This document shows positions 34,613 to 43,163 of a stretch of DNA of 47,170 nucleotides, in pieces. The stretch comes from Pseudomonadota bacterium (GTDB lineage: Bacteria; Pseudomonadota; Gammaproteobacteria; Burkholderiales; Burkholderiaceae_C). The position numbers and the translations under genes are program-made. How positions within the stretch are numbered: position 1 is the first letter of the stretch; every line of letters begins with the position of its first letter. The notes below the pieces were generated by a model. The model made no database searches, was not told the origin of the DNA, and saw only the letters and a program-made list of their open reading frames with translations. The stretch spans positions 1-47,170 of the forward strand of contig JAUNUR010000018.1 of the NCBI GenBank assembly GCA_030538085.1, in the 5' to 3' direction.

Positions 34613-35251
34613 ATGGACCTGCTTTCACCCCTTCTCGTCTTCACCGCGCTGGCCGTGGCGTTGAGCTTCAAGCCCTGGCGCCTGCTGGGCAACACGGGGC
34701 TGATATCACCACTGCTGGCCGCGCTGGTCATCACGCCCTGGCTGTGGGCGCTGCCGTGGCTGCACCGCATGCCGATCCAGTTGCAGTTGTCGGGCGCGTG
34801 CCTGATCGGCCTCGCGCTGGGCTGGCCGCTGGCGGTGCCGGTGCTGTGCGTGGTCGCGCTCATCACCGGGCTGGTCGCCCCCGTCACCTGGCAGCAGCAG
34901 GCCGACATGGCGCTGTGGCTGGGCATCGTGCCGGCCACGCTGTCGTTTCTGCTGGGCATGGCGCTGCGGCGCTGGGTGTGGAAACACCTGTTCGTCTACA
35001 TCCTGGGCCGCGCTTTTCTCGGCACGGCGGTGTGCATGTTCGCCACCGGCGCGCTGGCGCAGTGGAGCGGGCAGACGCTGTCCGCCCACGTCGAGCCGGA
35101 CCTGGCCATGGTGGCGCGCTGGCTGATCGCGTGGGGCGATGCGTTCATGACCGGCATGATGGCGGCCATCTTCGTCGCCTTCAAACCCGAGTGGCTGGCC
35201 ACCTGGTCGGACAGCATCTACGTGGCGCCACCCGCCAAGCCCTCGGCCTGA
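34613..35251 (+). CDS. integral membrane protein, COG3235/CbiM-like
   Basis: The 212-residue product has about six predicted membrane segments (LSPLLVFTALAVALSF, ISPLLAALVI, LSGACLIGLALGWPL, LGIVPATLSFLLGMALR, the segment around LGTAVCMFATGALA, and GMMAAIFVAF). The pattern W..GDAFMTGMMAAIFVAF at the C-terminus is that of the COG3235 family, distant relatives of the CbiM-type permease component of cobalt/nickel ECF transporters. No ATPase or T-component genes are nearby, so transport is not shown. It is followed by a DUF502 gene 39 bases later on the same strand. Confidence 0.75.
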   Translation: MDLLSPLLVFTALAVALSFKPWRLLGNTGLISPLLAALVITPWLWALPWLHRMPIQLQLSGACLIGLALGWPLAVPVLCVVALITGLVAPVTWQQQADMALWLGIVPATLSFLLGMALRRWVWKHLFVYILGRAFLGTAVCMFATGALAQWSGQTLSAHVEPDLAMVARWLIAWGDAFMTGMMAAIFVAFKPEWLATWSDSIYVAPPAKPSA

Positions 35252-35290
35252 AGAAGGCTGCCCCAGGCACGAGCACACTGGCGCCCGACC

Positions 35291-35989
35291 ATGAACGCAC
35301 GCCCCCGCTTCCACCCCCTGCGCCCGCTGCTCACCGGCATGCTGGCGCTGTTGCCGCTGACGGCCACGCTGGTGCTGCTGCTGTGGGTCTGGCAGTTGCT
35401 GGCTCAATGGCTGGGTCCGGGCAGCACCGTGGGCAGCCTGCTCACGCGCATTGGCCTGGGCGTGGCGGCCAAATCACCCCTGCTGGGCTACTTCCTGGGG
35501 GTTTTGCTGCTGCTGGCCGTGGTCTATGGCACGGGCCTGCTGGTGGAAACCGGTCTGCAACGTGGACTGGACCGGATGTTCAAGAGCCTGATGCAGCGCA
35601 TTCCGGTGGTGCGCACGGTGTACGACGTGGCGCACCGGCTGGTCGGGCTGCTCAGCACGCCCAAGGACGAAGGGCTGAAATCAATGAGCCCGGTGTGGCT
35701 GTATTTTGGCGGCCCGCCAGCCGAGGGCGAGTCCGCCGACACCACGGTGGTGTTGGGCCTGCTGACCACGCACACGCCGGTGTTGCTGGGCGGTCAACCC
35801 TTTCATGGCGTGCTGGTGCCCACGGCGCCAGTGCCGGTGGGCGGCGGCCTGCTGTTCGTGCCAGCCGCATGGGTGGTGCCAGCCGACGTGGGCATCGAGG
35901 GCGTCACCAGCATCTACGTGTCGATGGGCGTGACGGCCAGCCAATATCTAGGCCGCGGTCAGCCCATGACACCGACGCGACGAAGCTGA
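35291..35989 (+). CDS. DUF502 membrane protein
   Basis: The 232-residue product has two N-terminal membrane segments (LLPLTATLVLLLWVWQLLA and GYFLGVLLLLAVVYGTGLL) and a conserved soluble part with IPVVRTVYDVAHRLVGLL and a C-terminal beta-rich region (VLVPTAPVPVGGGLLFVPAAWVVP). This is the DUF502 pattern; the function of the family is unknown, though a member in plants affects membrane traffic. The annotation rests on the two-helix plus IP-YxxxR architecture. It follows a membrane-protein gene on the same strand and may be co-transcribed. Confidence 0.85.
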   Translation: MNARPRFHPLRPLLTGMLALLPLTATLVLLLWVWQLLAQWLGPGSTVGSLLTRIGLGVAAKSPLLGYFLGVLLLLAVVYGTGLLVETGLQRGLDRMFKSLMQRIPVVRTVYDVAHRLVGLLSTPKDEGLKSMSPVWLYFGGPPAEGESADTTVVLGLLTTHTPVLLGGQPFHGVLVPTAPVPVGGGLLFVPAAWVVPADVGIEGVTSIYVSMGVTASQYLGRGQPMTPTRRS

Positions 35990-36091
35990 TCCGCCTTTCC
36001 GACGGCTCGGAATATTGAGCACGATCAAGCTTTGCCACCCCAACACAAGCCACACTCTTGACATGGCTATTCGTTTGAAAAGGAAAGAACG

Positions 36092-36229
36092 ATGAAACTT
36101 TGGCAAGACCTGTTTTCCACCGACTACGGCCTGCTCAGCCTGGCCGTGATTTTGTTCATGCTCGTGATGGCCGCGTGGTTCTATCGCTTCTTCCGCAAGA
36201 AGATGATGCTGCCGCCCGGCAAGAATTAA
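36092..36229 (+). CDS. small single-span membrane protein, DUF3149
   Basis: The 45-residue product (MKLWQDLFSTDYGLLS at the start) has one membrane segment (LAVILFMLVMAAWFYRFF) and a basic C-terminus RKKMMLPPG. This matches the DUF3149 family, tiny proteins seen in Burkholderiales and relatives without known function. AAAGGAAAG before the ATG is a good ribosome site. It lies alone, 100 bases after the DUF502 gene, and is followed by a terminator-like hairpin. Confidence 0.85.
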   Translation: MKLWQDLFSTDYGLLSLAVILFMLVMAAWFYRFFRKKMMLPPGKN

Positions 36230-36230
36230 G

Positions 36231-36297
36231 AGCATCAAAATGCCCTTTCCCGCTTGTGGAAAAAGGGCACATAGCTACCGTTTTAATAGCATCAGTT
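36231..36297. repeat. AATAGCT-family repeat with terminator-like hairpin
   Basis: GCATCAAAATG, GCTACCGTTTTAATAGCATC and an internal stem (GCCCTTTCC at 36242-36250, GGAAAAAGGGC ending 36268) form the repeat between convergent genes. On the minus strand the stem is followed by ATTTTG, so it may terminate the acyl-CoA synthetase transcript whose stop it overlaps. Confidence 0.55.
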
Positions 36298-37992
36298 GAC
36301 CGGGAGGCAACTCTCGGTTTCTTGTAGCGTGCGCCACATGACCTTGCCTGAGCCGCTTTTGGGCAGGCTGTCGGTGAATTGCACCACGCGTGGCACCTTG
36401 TATGCAGCCATGTTCTCGCGGCACCAGTCGATGACTTGCTGCTCCGTCACCAGATCCCGGTATGACGGCCGCAGTACCACCACCGCCTTCACGGACTCAC
36501 CTCGGTAGGCATCCTTGGTGCCGATGATGCAGGCCTCCTGGATCGCCGGGTGCTTGAACATCAGCGCCTCCACCTCGGCTGGCCACACCTTGAAGCCGCT
36601 GGCATTGATCATGCGCTTGAGCCGGTCGGTAATGAAAAAATAACCGTCCTCGTCCATCCAGCCCAGATCGCCCGAGCGGAAGAAACGCTTGCCCTCCAGC
36701 TCGAAGAACGCGGTTTCGGTGGCGTCGGGGCGCTTCCAGTAGCCCTGGAACACCCCAGGGCCATGGATCACGATCTCGCCCTGTTCGCCCCGCGGCACTT
36801 CCCGCAAGGTTTCGGGATCGACCACGCGCGCGTCGGTGCTGATGAACGGAACGCCCAGGCACTGCTGTTTGGTGTGATCGACCGGGTTCTGGTGCGAGGG
36901 CGCGGCGGTCTCGGTCAGGCCGTAGCCCTCGGCGTAGCGTAGGCCATAGGTATCAAACAGGCGCTGGGCCACGGCCTGCGGCATGGCGGCGCCACCGCCG
37001 CTGATGGTTTTCAGGCTGCTCAGATCGAAGCTGGCGACATTGGGACTGGCCAGCAGGTCGATGATCATGGTGGGAATGTTGGTGAAACTGGTCACCTTCC
37101 AGCGCGAAATCAGCCGCCCCGCCAGCTCGCGATCCCAGCGCGGCATCACGACCATGGTGGCGCCGGCGTACACCGCCGCGTGCATCACGGACACCATGCC
37201 GGTGATGTGGAACATGGGCACCACCACCAGCGCCACCGTCTCGGCCGTGCCACTGCCCCACAGACTGCTGGCGACGGCGTTGTGCATGAGCGAGGCATGC
37301 GTGTGCATGCAGCCCTTGGGCAGGCCGGTGGTGCCACTGGTGTAAGGCAGCACGCTCAGGTCACGCGGGCCGACGGTGGTGGCGCCCAGCGGTCCATCAA
37401 AGGCCAGTGCCTCTTTCCACGCATGTACCCGTCCACCCGCCAGCGCTGGCAGCGAATGCCGGGTCAGTAGCCAGTCGCGCCAGGCCGCGGGCGGCGCGTC
37501 GTGGCCTTCGGCATCGCGATCGAAACCGTCGGTGAACTCGCTCACGATCAGATGCGCCAGGCGCTGGTCCTCGGGCAGCGCATTGGAAGCAGCGGCCAGC
37601 TCGCCGGCCAGGTCGGCGGTGGTGATGGCCACCTTGGCCTCGGGATCGGTGATGTAGTGCTTCAGCTCCTGCGCGCGGTTCATCGGGTTCACCGGCACCA
37701 CCACGGCATCGGCGCGCAGGATGGCGAAGTGCGCCACGATGAGCTGTGGCGAGTTCTGCATGTTCAGCACCACGCGATCACCCTTGGTCACACCCAGCGA
37801 TTGCAGGCAAGCGGCCAGGCGCTCGGCGGCGGCCTTCAACCGCGCCCAGGTCAGCACGGTGCCGAAAAACACGGTGGCCGGCTTGTCGGGGTAGCGCATG
37901 GCGCTGATGGCCAGGTTCTGCCACAGCGAGGTGGCCGGCGGCGTGATGGCATGCGGCAGCCGGGCAGGCCAGAACTTGTGGTGCGGGCGCAT
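36292..37992 (-). CDS. AMP-forming acyl-CoA synthetase
   Basis: The 566-residue product has the adenylation core motifs YTSGTTGLPKGC (ATP loop), YAEGYGLTETA, FRSGDLGWMDEDGY, the hinge DRLKRMINASGFKVWPAEVE and the C-terminal catalytic lysine in LPKSGSGKVMWR. It belongs to the long- or medium-chain fatty acid and related acid:CoA ligases; the substrate is not decided by these motifs. The ATG at 37992 is preferred because GGAG stands nine bases before it; 38007 and the longer frame lack a site. It follows a Liv-type binding-protein gene on the same strand but a terminator separates them. An exogenous acid taken up and activated is an attractive but unproven link. Confidence 0.92.
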   Translation of the reverse strand: MRPHHKFWPARLPHAITPPATSLWQNLAISAMRYPDKPATVFFGTVLTWARLKAAAERLAACLQSLGVTKGDRVVLNMQNSPQLIVAHFAILRADAVVVPVNPMNRAQELKHYITDPEAKVAITTADLAGELAAASNALPEDQRLAHLIVSEFTDGFDRDAEGHDAPPAAWRDWLLTRHSLPALAGGRVHAWKEALAFDGPLGATTVGPRDLSVLPYTSGTTGLPKGCMHTHASLMHNAVASSLWGSGTAETVALVVVPMFHITGMVSVMHAAVYAGATMVVMPRWDRELAGRLISRWKVTSFTNIPTMIIDLLASPNVASFDLSSLKTISGGGAAMPQAVAQRLFDTYGLRYAEGYGLTETAAPSHQNPVDHTKQQCLGVPFISTDARVVDPETLREVPRGEQGEIVIHGPGVFQGYWKRPDATETAFFELEGKRFFRSGDLGWMDEDGYFFITDRLKRMINASGFKVWPAEVEALMFKHPAIQEACIIGTKDAYRGESVKAVVVLRPSYRDLVTEQQVIDWCRENMAAYKVPRVVQFTDSLPKSGSGKVMWRTLQETESCLPVN

Positions 37993-38118
37993 GGTGCTTG
38001 TCTCCATGATTCGTTTGAGTGCCATGCTAGCCCGCGCCGCGCACTGGAAGAAGTACGTGCTTGTCGCCGCCGCGACGCTGCATCGGCTCGCTTGATCGCG
38101 CCCCTGCAACCCCCGTCA

Positions 38119-38154
38119 ACAAAAAAGCGCCGACACCCAAGGTATCGACGCCTT
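38119..38154 (-). terminator. rho-independent terminator after the Liv-type binding-protein gene
   Basis: On the minus strand GCGTCGATACC pairs with GGTGTCGGCGC (38127-38151, two G-T pairs, 3-base loop), followed by TTTTTTG. It lies about 40 bases past the binding-protein stop and before the acyl-CoA synthetase gene. Confidence 0.8.
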
Positions 38155-38189
38155 TCAAGCCATAGCCGCCAGCGGCCTTGGGGTGAATG

Positions 38190-39410
38190 TCAGGCCAGTC
38201 TGCAGCCCGAACCCGAATCCTCCAGCGCCTTGGCGGCCACGCCGATCACGCGGTTCTCGCCGTTGGACACCGCGCGCAGATAGATGTCCTGCACCGGGTT
38301 GTGCGCCTTGCCCATGCGCCACTTGCCGCGCGGGCTGTCGATGACGGCGGACTCCAGCGCGCCATACAGCTGATCGCGCTTGCCCATGTCGCCCTGCACC
38401 GCCTCCAGGCCTTGGCGCAGCAGCAAGCCGGTGTCGTAGCCCTGCACGGCATACACGTCGGGCTCGCTCTTGAAGCTGCGGGAGTAGGTGTAGCGGAACT
38501 CGCCATTGCGCAGCGTGGTCAGCACGTTGCTGTAGTGCAGCGTGGTGACGATGCCCTCGGACGAAGTACCCGCGGCGCTCAGCACGCCCTCGGTCAGGAA
38601 GCCCGAGCCGTACAGCGGAATGCGGTGACGCAGACCGGCGGCCTCGTAGTCCTTCATGAACTTGATACCACCCTCGCCGGCGAAGAAGCAGGCCACGGCG
38701 TCGGGCTTGAGCTGCTCGATCTCCTGCAGCACGGCCTTGAAATTGGTGCTGGGGAACGGTACTTTCAGTTCTTTCACGATGGTGCCGCCCGCCTTGGTGT
38801 AGCCCTCGCGGAAGCCTTCCAGCGAGTCGGCGCCGGCCGGATAGTCCCAGGTCACCCACACGGCGCGGCGCGCCTTGCGCTCCACCATGGCCTGGCCCAG
38901 CGCCACCGTGGGCTGCGCCATGGTGAACGAGGTGCGGAACACGTTCGGCAGGCAGGCATTGCGCGTGACCGCGTGCACGCCGGCGTTGGGGATCAGGCAC
39001 AGCGTCTTGCTCTCGGCCACCACTTTCTGGATCGCCATCTGCACGCCCGAGTGCACGGTGCCCACGATGACGTCCACCTTGTCTTGCTGCACCAGGCGGC
39101 GCGCGTTGGCATCGGCCTTGGCGGGATCGGATTCGTCATTGAGCTTGACCCACTCCACTTCGCGGCCAGCGAGTTTGCCGCCTTTTTCGGCCAGCGCCAT
39201 GCGCATGCCGTTTTCGATGGTCTCACCCAGCTTGGCGTAGGTGCCGCTGTAGGGCAGCATCAGCCCCACCTTGACTTTGGAGGGCGCGGCTGGCGCAACG
39301 GCTTGCGCCAGCACGCTACCAGCACCCATCACGCCCGACGCGGCGCCCACCACCGATACCCCACGCACCAGCATCTGGCGACGCGACAATTTTTCAGGAA
39401 ACACTCGCAT
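38190..39410 (-). CDS. branched-chain-amino-acid-type ABC transporter substrate-binding protein
   Basis: The 406-residue product has a twin-arginine-like export signal (LSRRQMLVRGVSVVGAASG) ending near VLAQ, then a type I periplasmic binding fold: VKVGLMLPYSGTYAKLGETIENGMRMAL, DVIVGTVHSGVQMAI, and the hinge region VACFFAGEGGIKFMKDYEAAG. This is the LivJ/LivK family, whose ligands include branched-chain amino acids, amides, urea and aromatic acids. No permease or ATPase genes lie beside it, so it is an orphan component. The start at 39410 has a GGGGGT-type site; 39425 is possible. Its downstream neighbour is an acyl-CoA synthetase, which hints at a carboxylic acid ligand. Confidence 0.9.
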   Translation of the reverse strand: MRVFPEKLSRRQMLVRGVSVVGAASGVMGAGSVLAQAVAPAAPSKVKVGLMLPYSGTYAKLGETIENGMRMALAEKGGKLAGREVEWVKLNDESDPAKADANARRLVQQDKVDVIVGTVHSGVQMAIQKVVAESKTLCLIPNAGVHAVTRNACLPNVFRTSFTMAQPTVALGQAMVERKARRAVWVTWDYPAGADSLEGFREGYTKAGGTIVKELKVPFPSTNFKAVLQEIEQLKPDAVACFFAGEGGIKFMKDYEAAGLRHRIPLYGSGFLTEGVLSAAGTSSEGIVTTLHYSNVLTTLRNGEFRYTYSRSFKSEPDVYAVQGYDTGLLLRQGLEAVQGDMGKRDQLYGALESAVIDSPRGKWRMGKAHNPVQDIYLRAVSNGENRVIGVAAKALEDSGSGCRLA

Positions 39411-39712
39411 GACAACCCCCGGCATCAACAACCAAAACTTCGGAAACGTGCCCGCCAATATGGCCACGCACACCAATAGAACGTACACGGATAAAACGTA
39501 TGCGTACGATTTTAGGAAGTCGGGCGGTATTTCGATACACGCGCGCGGCACAGTCGCCACCGCGCGACAGCTTGGCGTCAACTAAGTCACAAAGGCATTG
39601 CCGGTACGGCCAATAAGGCCTGTGAAAGCGCAAGGATTCGCCGATGAGCCGATTGGACGTGCGAATTCTTGCCGCGGACGGTCACCGACGTCCGTCGCGC
39701 CGGGGGCGCAGC
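39411..39712. other. intergenic stretch, no gene seen
   Basis: The 302 bases before the binding-protein gene and after the PII stop are less GC-rich in the middle (39470-39530) and should hold the binding-protein promoter. Repeated ACGTA/CGTAC words occur there (ACGTACACGG, AACGTATGCGTACG), which could be an operator. GGACG and CGTCC with an 8-base loop near 39679 form a small stem after PII. Nothing else is supported. Confidence 0.5.
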
Positions 39713-40084
<372 letters not shown>

Positions 40085-41035
40085 CTAACTGCGTGATTGT
40101 GCGGCAAGCCGGCGCCGATGGTCTTGCCAATGACTGACATAACGGCTGCCTTGCGTCGGCACGTAGAGAAATTGCATGGTTTTGCTTTGATCCTGCAAAC
40201 GCATCAACTGATCGGCAGACAACCGCGTGCCGCGCAAGATAAAGTGATTCCAGTGGGGGAGGCCAGGCGCTTCCATCAGCGCCTGAAAGTCGGCTTCGTC
40301 GGTGAACTGCGCAGCCAGTTCGTCAGCGTCGGCGCCCACCTCGATCTGCCAGGGGCACACCTCTGCATAGTCCAGGGCCAGCAACTGGCCAAACCGCCGA
40401 CTGCGCGCCAGATGAGCGATGAAGTCCTGATGACCACTGCCGGACTGCACCCGCAGCCAGCGCAGCGGGTGCGGCGCCCCGTCGAAAAAGCGCTCGTCGG
40501 GTGTTGACGGCGACCGCAGCTCTTCCAGCCCCGGCATGCGCTGAAGCAGTGCTGCCAGCATGCCGCCCTCGCGCAGATACATCGCATCCTCATCCCCCGT
40601 GCCGATCACGATGCTGAGGTTGTGGTCGGCGGCGTCGGTTCGCTGGATATCCAGCAGGCGCAGTTGCGGAAACACCGCCTCGGATTGCAGCAAGCGGCCA
40701 AACTCCCAGCCCCGAATGCCGTTGGCCCCGCTGTCAGGGCCGCCAAAATGCAGCGCCTGCACCAGCGCGGCATGCGCCGGTTGTGACAGCCATTCCAGCA
40801 ACGCGCAGAAAGGGAAATTGGCCTCACTCTCGGCATCGACGGGGGCACTTGCGTCGTCGTCATGGCTGTCACCAAAGAAGCGAATCTGCAGCCCCTCGTC
40901 GGTGGCAAAGAACTCCAGGGTGGGCGAATAGCCCGGCGCCCACGTGTCTTCACAAACCTCGGTGGTGTGGCGCCAGATCTGCCGCTGCAAGGCCTGCAAC
41001 GACTTCACCGCCTGGTCGATGCCACGCGCGCTCAT
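40085..41035 (-). CDS. leucine-rich-repeat-like protein of unknown function
   Basis: The 316-residue product has no signal peptide. From about residue 120 it shows degenerate LRR-like units: FPQLRLLDIQRTD, MPGLEELRSPS, PHPLRWLRVQSG, FGQLLALDYAEV and LPHWNHFILRGTRLSADQLMRLQ. This recalls the STM4015/TIGR02996-type proteins but I cannot name the family with confidence. The acidic N-terminal half includes a DSHDDDASAPVDAESEAN stretch. The ATG at 41035 lies one base after the nadE stop; a GTG at 41044 overlaps it. The gene sits between nadE and glnB and probably shares their transcript, an odd place for a protein of this sort. Confidence 0.75.
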   Translation of the reverse strand: MSARGIDQAVKSLQALQRQIWRHTTEVCEDTWAPGYSPTLEFFATDEGLQIRFFGDSHDDDASAPVDAESEANFPFCALLEWLSQPAHAALVQALHFGGPDSGANGIRGWEFGRLLQSEAVFPQLRLLDIQRTDAADHNLSIVIGTGDEDAMYLREGGMLAALLQRMPGLEELRSPSTPDERFFDGAPHPLRWLRVQSGSGHQDFIAHLARSRRFGQLLALDYAEVCPWQIEVGADADELAAQFTDEADFQALMEAPGLPHWNHFILRGTRLSADQLMRLQDQSKTMQFLYVPTQGSRYVSHWQDHRRRLAAQSRS

Positions 41036-41036
41036 C

Positions 41037-42701
41037 TCAGGCACGGAACCGGTTGGTCATGGGATAGCGCCAGTCCTTGCCAAATCCGCGGTGCGTGACG
41101 CGCGTTCCTTCGGCCGACTGGCGACGTTTGTATTCGTTGATGCGGATCAGGCGCGTGACCTTGTCCACGTCCTCGGTTCTGAAGCCCTCGGCGATCAGCT
41201 CGGCCACGCCCATGTCGTTTTCCATGTAGCGCTCGATGATGGCGTCGAGCACCTCGTAGGGCGGCAGGCTGTCCTGGTCGGTCTGGCCTTCGCGCAGTTC
41301 GGCGCTGGGCGGGCGGGTGATGATGCGCTCGGGGATCGGGTCGGCCACCGTGCCGTAGGGGTTGTGCGCGTTGCGCCAGCGCGCGAGACGGAACACCGCC
41401 GTCTTCACCACGTCCTTGATCGGCGCAAAGCCGCCGCACATGTCGCCGTACAGCGTGCTGTAGCCCACGGCGTATTCGCTCTTGTTGCCGCAGGCCAGCA
41501 CCAGGTGGCCATGCTTGTTCGACAGCGCCATCAGCATGATGCCGCGGATGCGCGCCTGCATGTTCTCTTCCGTGGTGTCCTCGGGCTTGCCGTCGAACAA
41601 CGGCTTCAGCGATGCCTTGAAGCTCTCGAACTCGGGCCGGATCGAGATCTCGGCGTAGTGCACGCCCACGCGCCGCGCCATCTCGCGCGCATCCTCCACG
41701 CTGATGCCCGCCGTGTAGGGGCTGGGCATCATTACCGCGTGCACCTTGTCGGCGCCCAGCGCGTCCACCGACAGCGCCAGCACCAGCGCCGAATCCATGC
41801 CACCCGACAGGCCCAGCGCCACGGTACTGAAGCCATTCTTGCGCACGTAATCGCGCAGGCCCATCACCAGTGCGTCCCACAGGTCAGCATCGTTGTCGCG
41901 CGCGGGCGCCACCGATGCTTTCAATTCGATAGCTTCCGGCGCCCGCTGCGCCTCGACAAACCACAGTTTTTCTTCAAAACTCGGCGCGCGGCCCGCCAGT
42001 TGCGCATCAGGCCCGATGGCGAAGGAGTGGCCCTCGAACACCACCTCGTCCTGCCCGCCCACCAGGTGCGCATACACCAGCGGCAGGCCCGCCGCCTTCA
42101 CGCGCTCGGTCATCATGGCCTCGCGCTCGTAGCCCTTGCCTACGTGAAAGGGCGAAGCGTTGATGACGGCCAGCAGTTCAGCACCCGCCTCCTTGGCCAG
42201 TTGCGCCGGCTCCTCGAACCACGCGTCCTCGCAGATCAGCAGGCCCACGCTCACGCCACCGGCCTGGAACACGCAGGTGCCCTGCCCCGGCGTGAAGTAG
42301 CGCCGCTCGTCGAACACCTGGTAGTTGGGCAGCAGGCGCTTGGCGTAGGTCTCGATCACGCGGCCATCGCGGATCACGCTGGCCGAGTTGGTGCGCTGGC
42401 TCACGGAGACGCTCCTGCCCTGCTGCCCTCGCCCCACCGGGTGGCCCACCACGATGGCCATGTCGGTCAATCCCGCGGTTTCGCGGGCCACCGTTTTCAC
42501 GGCATCATCGCAGGCGGCGATGAACGACGGGCGCAGGAACAAGTCCTCGCAGATGTACGCGCAGATCGACAGCTCGGGCGTCAGCAGCAGGCGCGCGCCC
42601 TCGGCATACGCGGCCTTGGCCGCATCAATGATCTTCTGCGCGTTGCCCGGCATGTCGCCGACGACGAAATTGAGTTGGGCGACGGCGATGGTGAGGCTCA
42701 T
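41037..42701 (-). CDS. nadE: glutamine-dependent NAD+ synthetase
   Basis: The 554-residue product joins an N-terminal nitrilase-like glutaminase (catalytic Glu in LLTPELSICAY, Lys in FHVGKGYER or nearby, Cys in GLLICEDAWF) to a C-terminal ammonia-dependent NAD synthetase with the ATP-pyrophosphatase loop ALGLSGGMDSAL and MCGGFAPIKD. It makes NAD from deamido-NAD, the last step of the pathway. The ATG at 42701 is chosen; the longer frame uses GTG at 42713. The linker EAIELKASVAP is encoded by a sequence like the AATAGCT repeat family. First gene of a likely nadE - LRR-like - glnB transcript. Confidence 0.96.
   Translation of the reverse strand: MSLTIAVAQLNFVVGDMPGNAQKIIDAAKAAYAEGARLLLTPELSICAYICEDLFLRPSFIAACDDAVKTVARETAGLTDMAIVVGHPVGRGQQGRSVSVSQRTNSASVIRDGRVIETYAKRLLPNYQVFDERRYFTPGQGTCVFQAGGVSVGLLICEDAWFEEPAQLAKEAGAELLAVINASPFHVGKGYEREAMMTERVKAAGLPLVYAHLVGGQDEVVFEGHSFAIGPDAQLAGRAPSFEEKLWFVEAQRAPEAIELKASVAPARDNDADLWDALVMGLRDYVRKNGFSTVALGLSGGMDSALVLALSVDALGADKVHAVMMPSPYTAGISVEDAREMARRVGVHYAEISIRPEFESFKASLKPLFDGKPEDTTEENMQARIRGIMLMALSNKHGHLVLACGNKSEYAVGYSTLYGDMCGGFAPIKDVVKTAVFRLARWRNAHNPYGTVADPIPERIITRPPSAELREGQTDQDSLPPYEVLDAIIERYMENDMGVAELIAEGFRTEDVDKVTRLIRINEYKRRQSAEGTRVTHRGFGKDWRYPMTNRFRA
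41915..41952 (-). repeat. possible AATAGCT-family fragment in the nadE linker
   Basis: The minus strand reads GAAGCTATCGAATTGAAAGC after a GCGGGCGCCG block, similar to the GCTATCAAATTGATAGC end of this repeat family as I know it from Comamonadaceae. It falls exactly in the linker between the glutaminase and synthetase domains. Weak evidence. Confidence 0.35.
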
Positions 42702-42755
42702 GGGTAGGCGCACGCGGGCAAAGATGGGAAGTATGCCCGCCGCAAACGCAGTCCA

Positions 42756-43115
42756 TCACGACGCAGGGCAATCCAGCAGTTCGGCCATTGGGATATGACA
42801 CTGAAAGGCCAGCTCCCTACCGATCCAGAGCAAGTCCACCACTTCCTTACGGGTGGGCACGCCATCAGGCAACTGGGCCGCTTGTCGCTCGGCGCTGCTC
42901 GCCCAGGGCCCAGGTGGATGGCTCTCCGCCTCGGTCATGGCGCTGCAGTAATCGGCCTTCGCACGCTTGAACGCCACGATGCACTCGGCGCTCTTGCCCG
43001 CGAACCGGTCCTGGCTTCGATCCGGCCTATCCGACCACAGCACGGCCAGCGCCAACCCAAGGCCCAGCACCGCCAGCGTCAGTCCAAGCCATTTCACGAA
43101 TCTGGGTACCGCCAT
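42756..43115 (-). CDS. hypothetical membrane-anchored protein
   Basis: The 119-residue product has one N-terminal membrane segment (LGLTLAVLGLGLALAVLW) followed by a charged domain of about 85 residues with four Cys (SAECIVAFKRAKADYC, then FQCHIPMAELLDC). In the periplasm these could form two disulfides. GGTGGCG stands near the ATG at 43115. I do not recognise a family. It lies between nadE and a gene for another exported unknown on the same strand, 48 bases downstream of that gene's stop, and may be co-transcribed with it. Confidence 0.7.
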   Translation of the reverse strand: MAVPRFVKWLGLTLAVLGLGLALAVLWSDRPDRSQDRFAGKSAECIVAFKRAKADYCSAMTEAESHPPGPWASSAERQAAQLPDGVPTRKEVVDLLWIGRELAFQCHIPMAELLDCPAS

Positions 43116-43163
43116 GTCGCCACCATTCCTTTCTTGTTCAAAGTCTGCTGGTGATCGCGCTCG

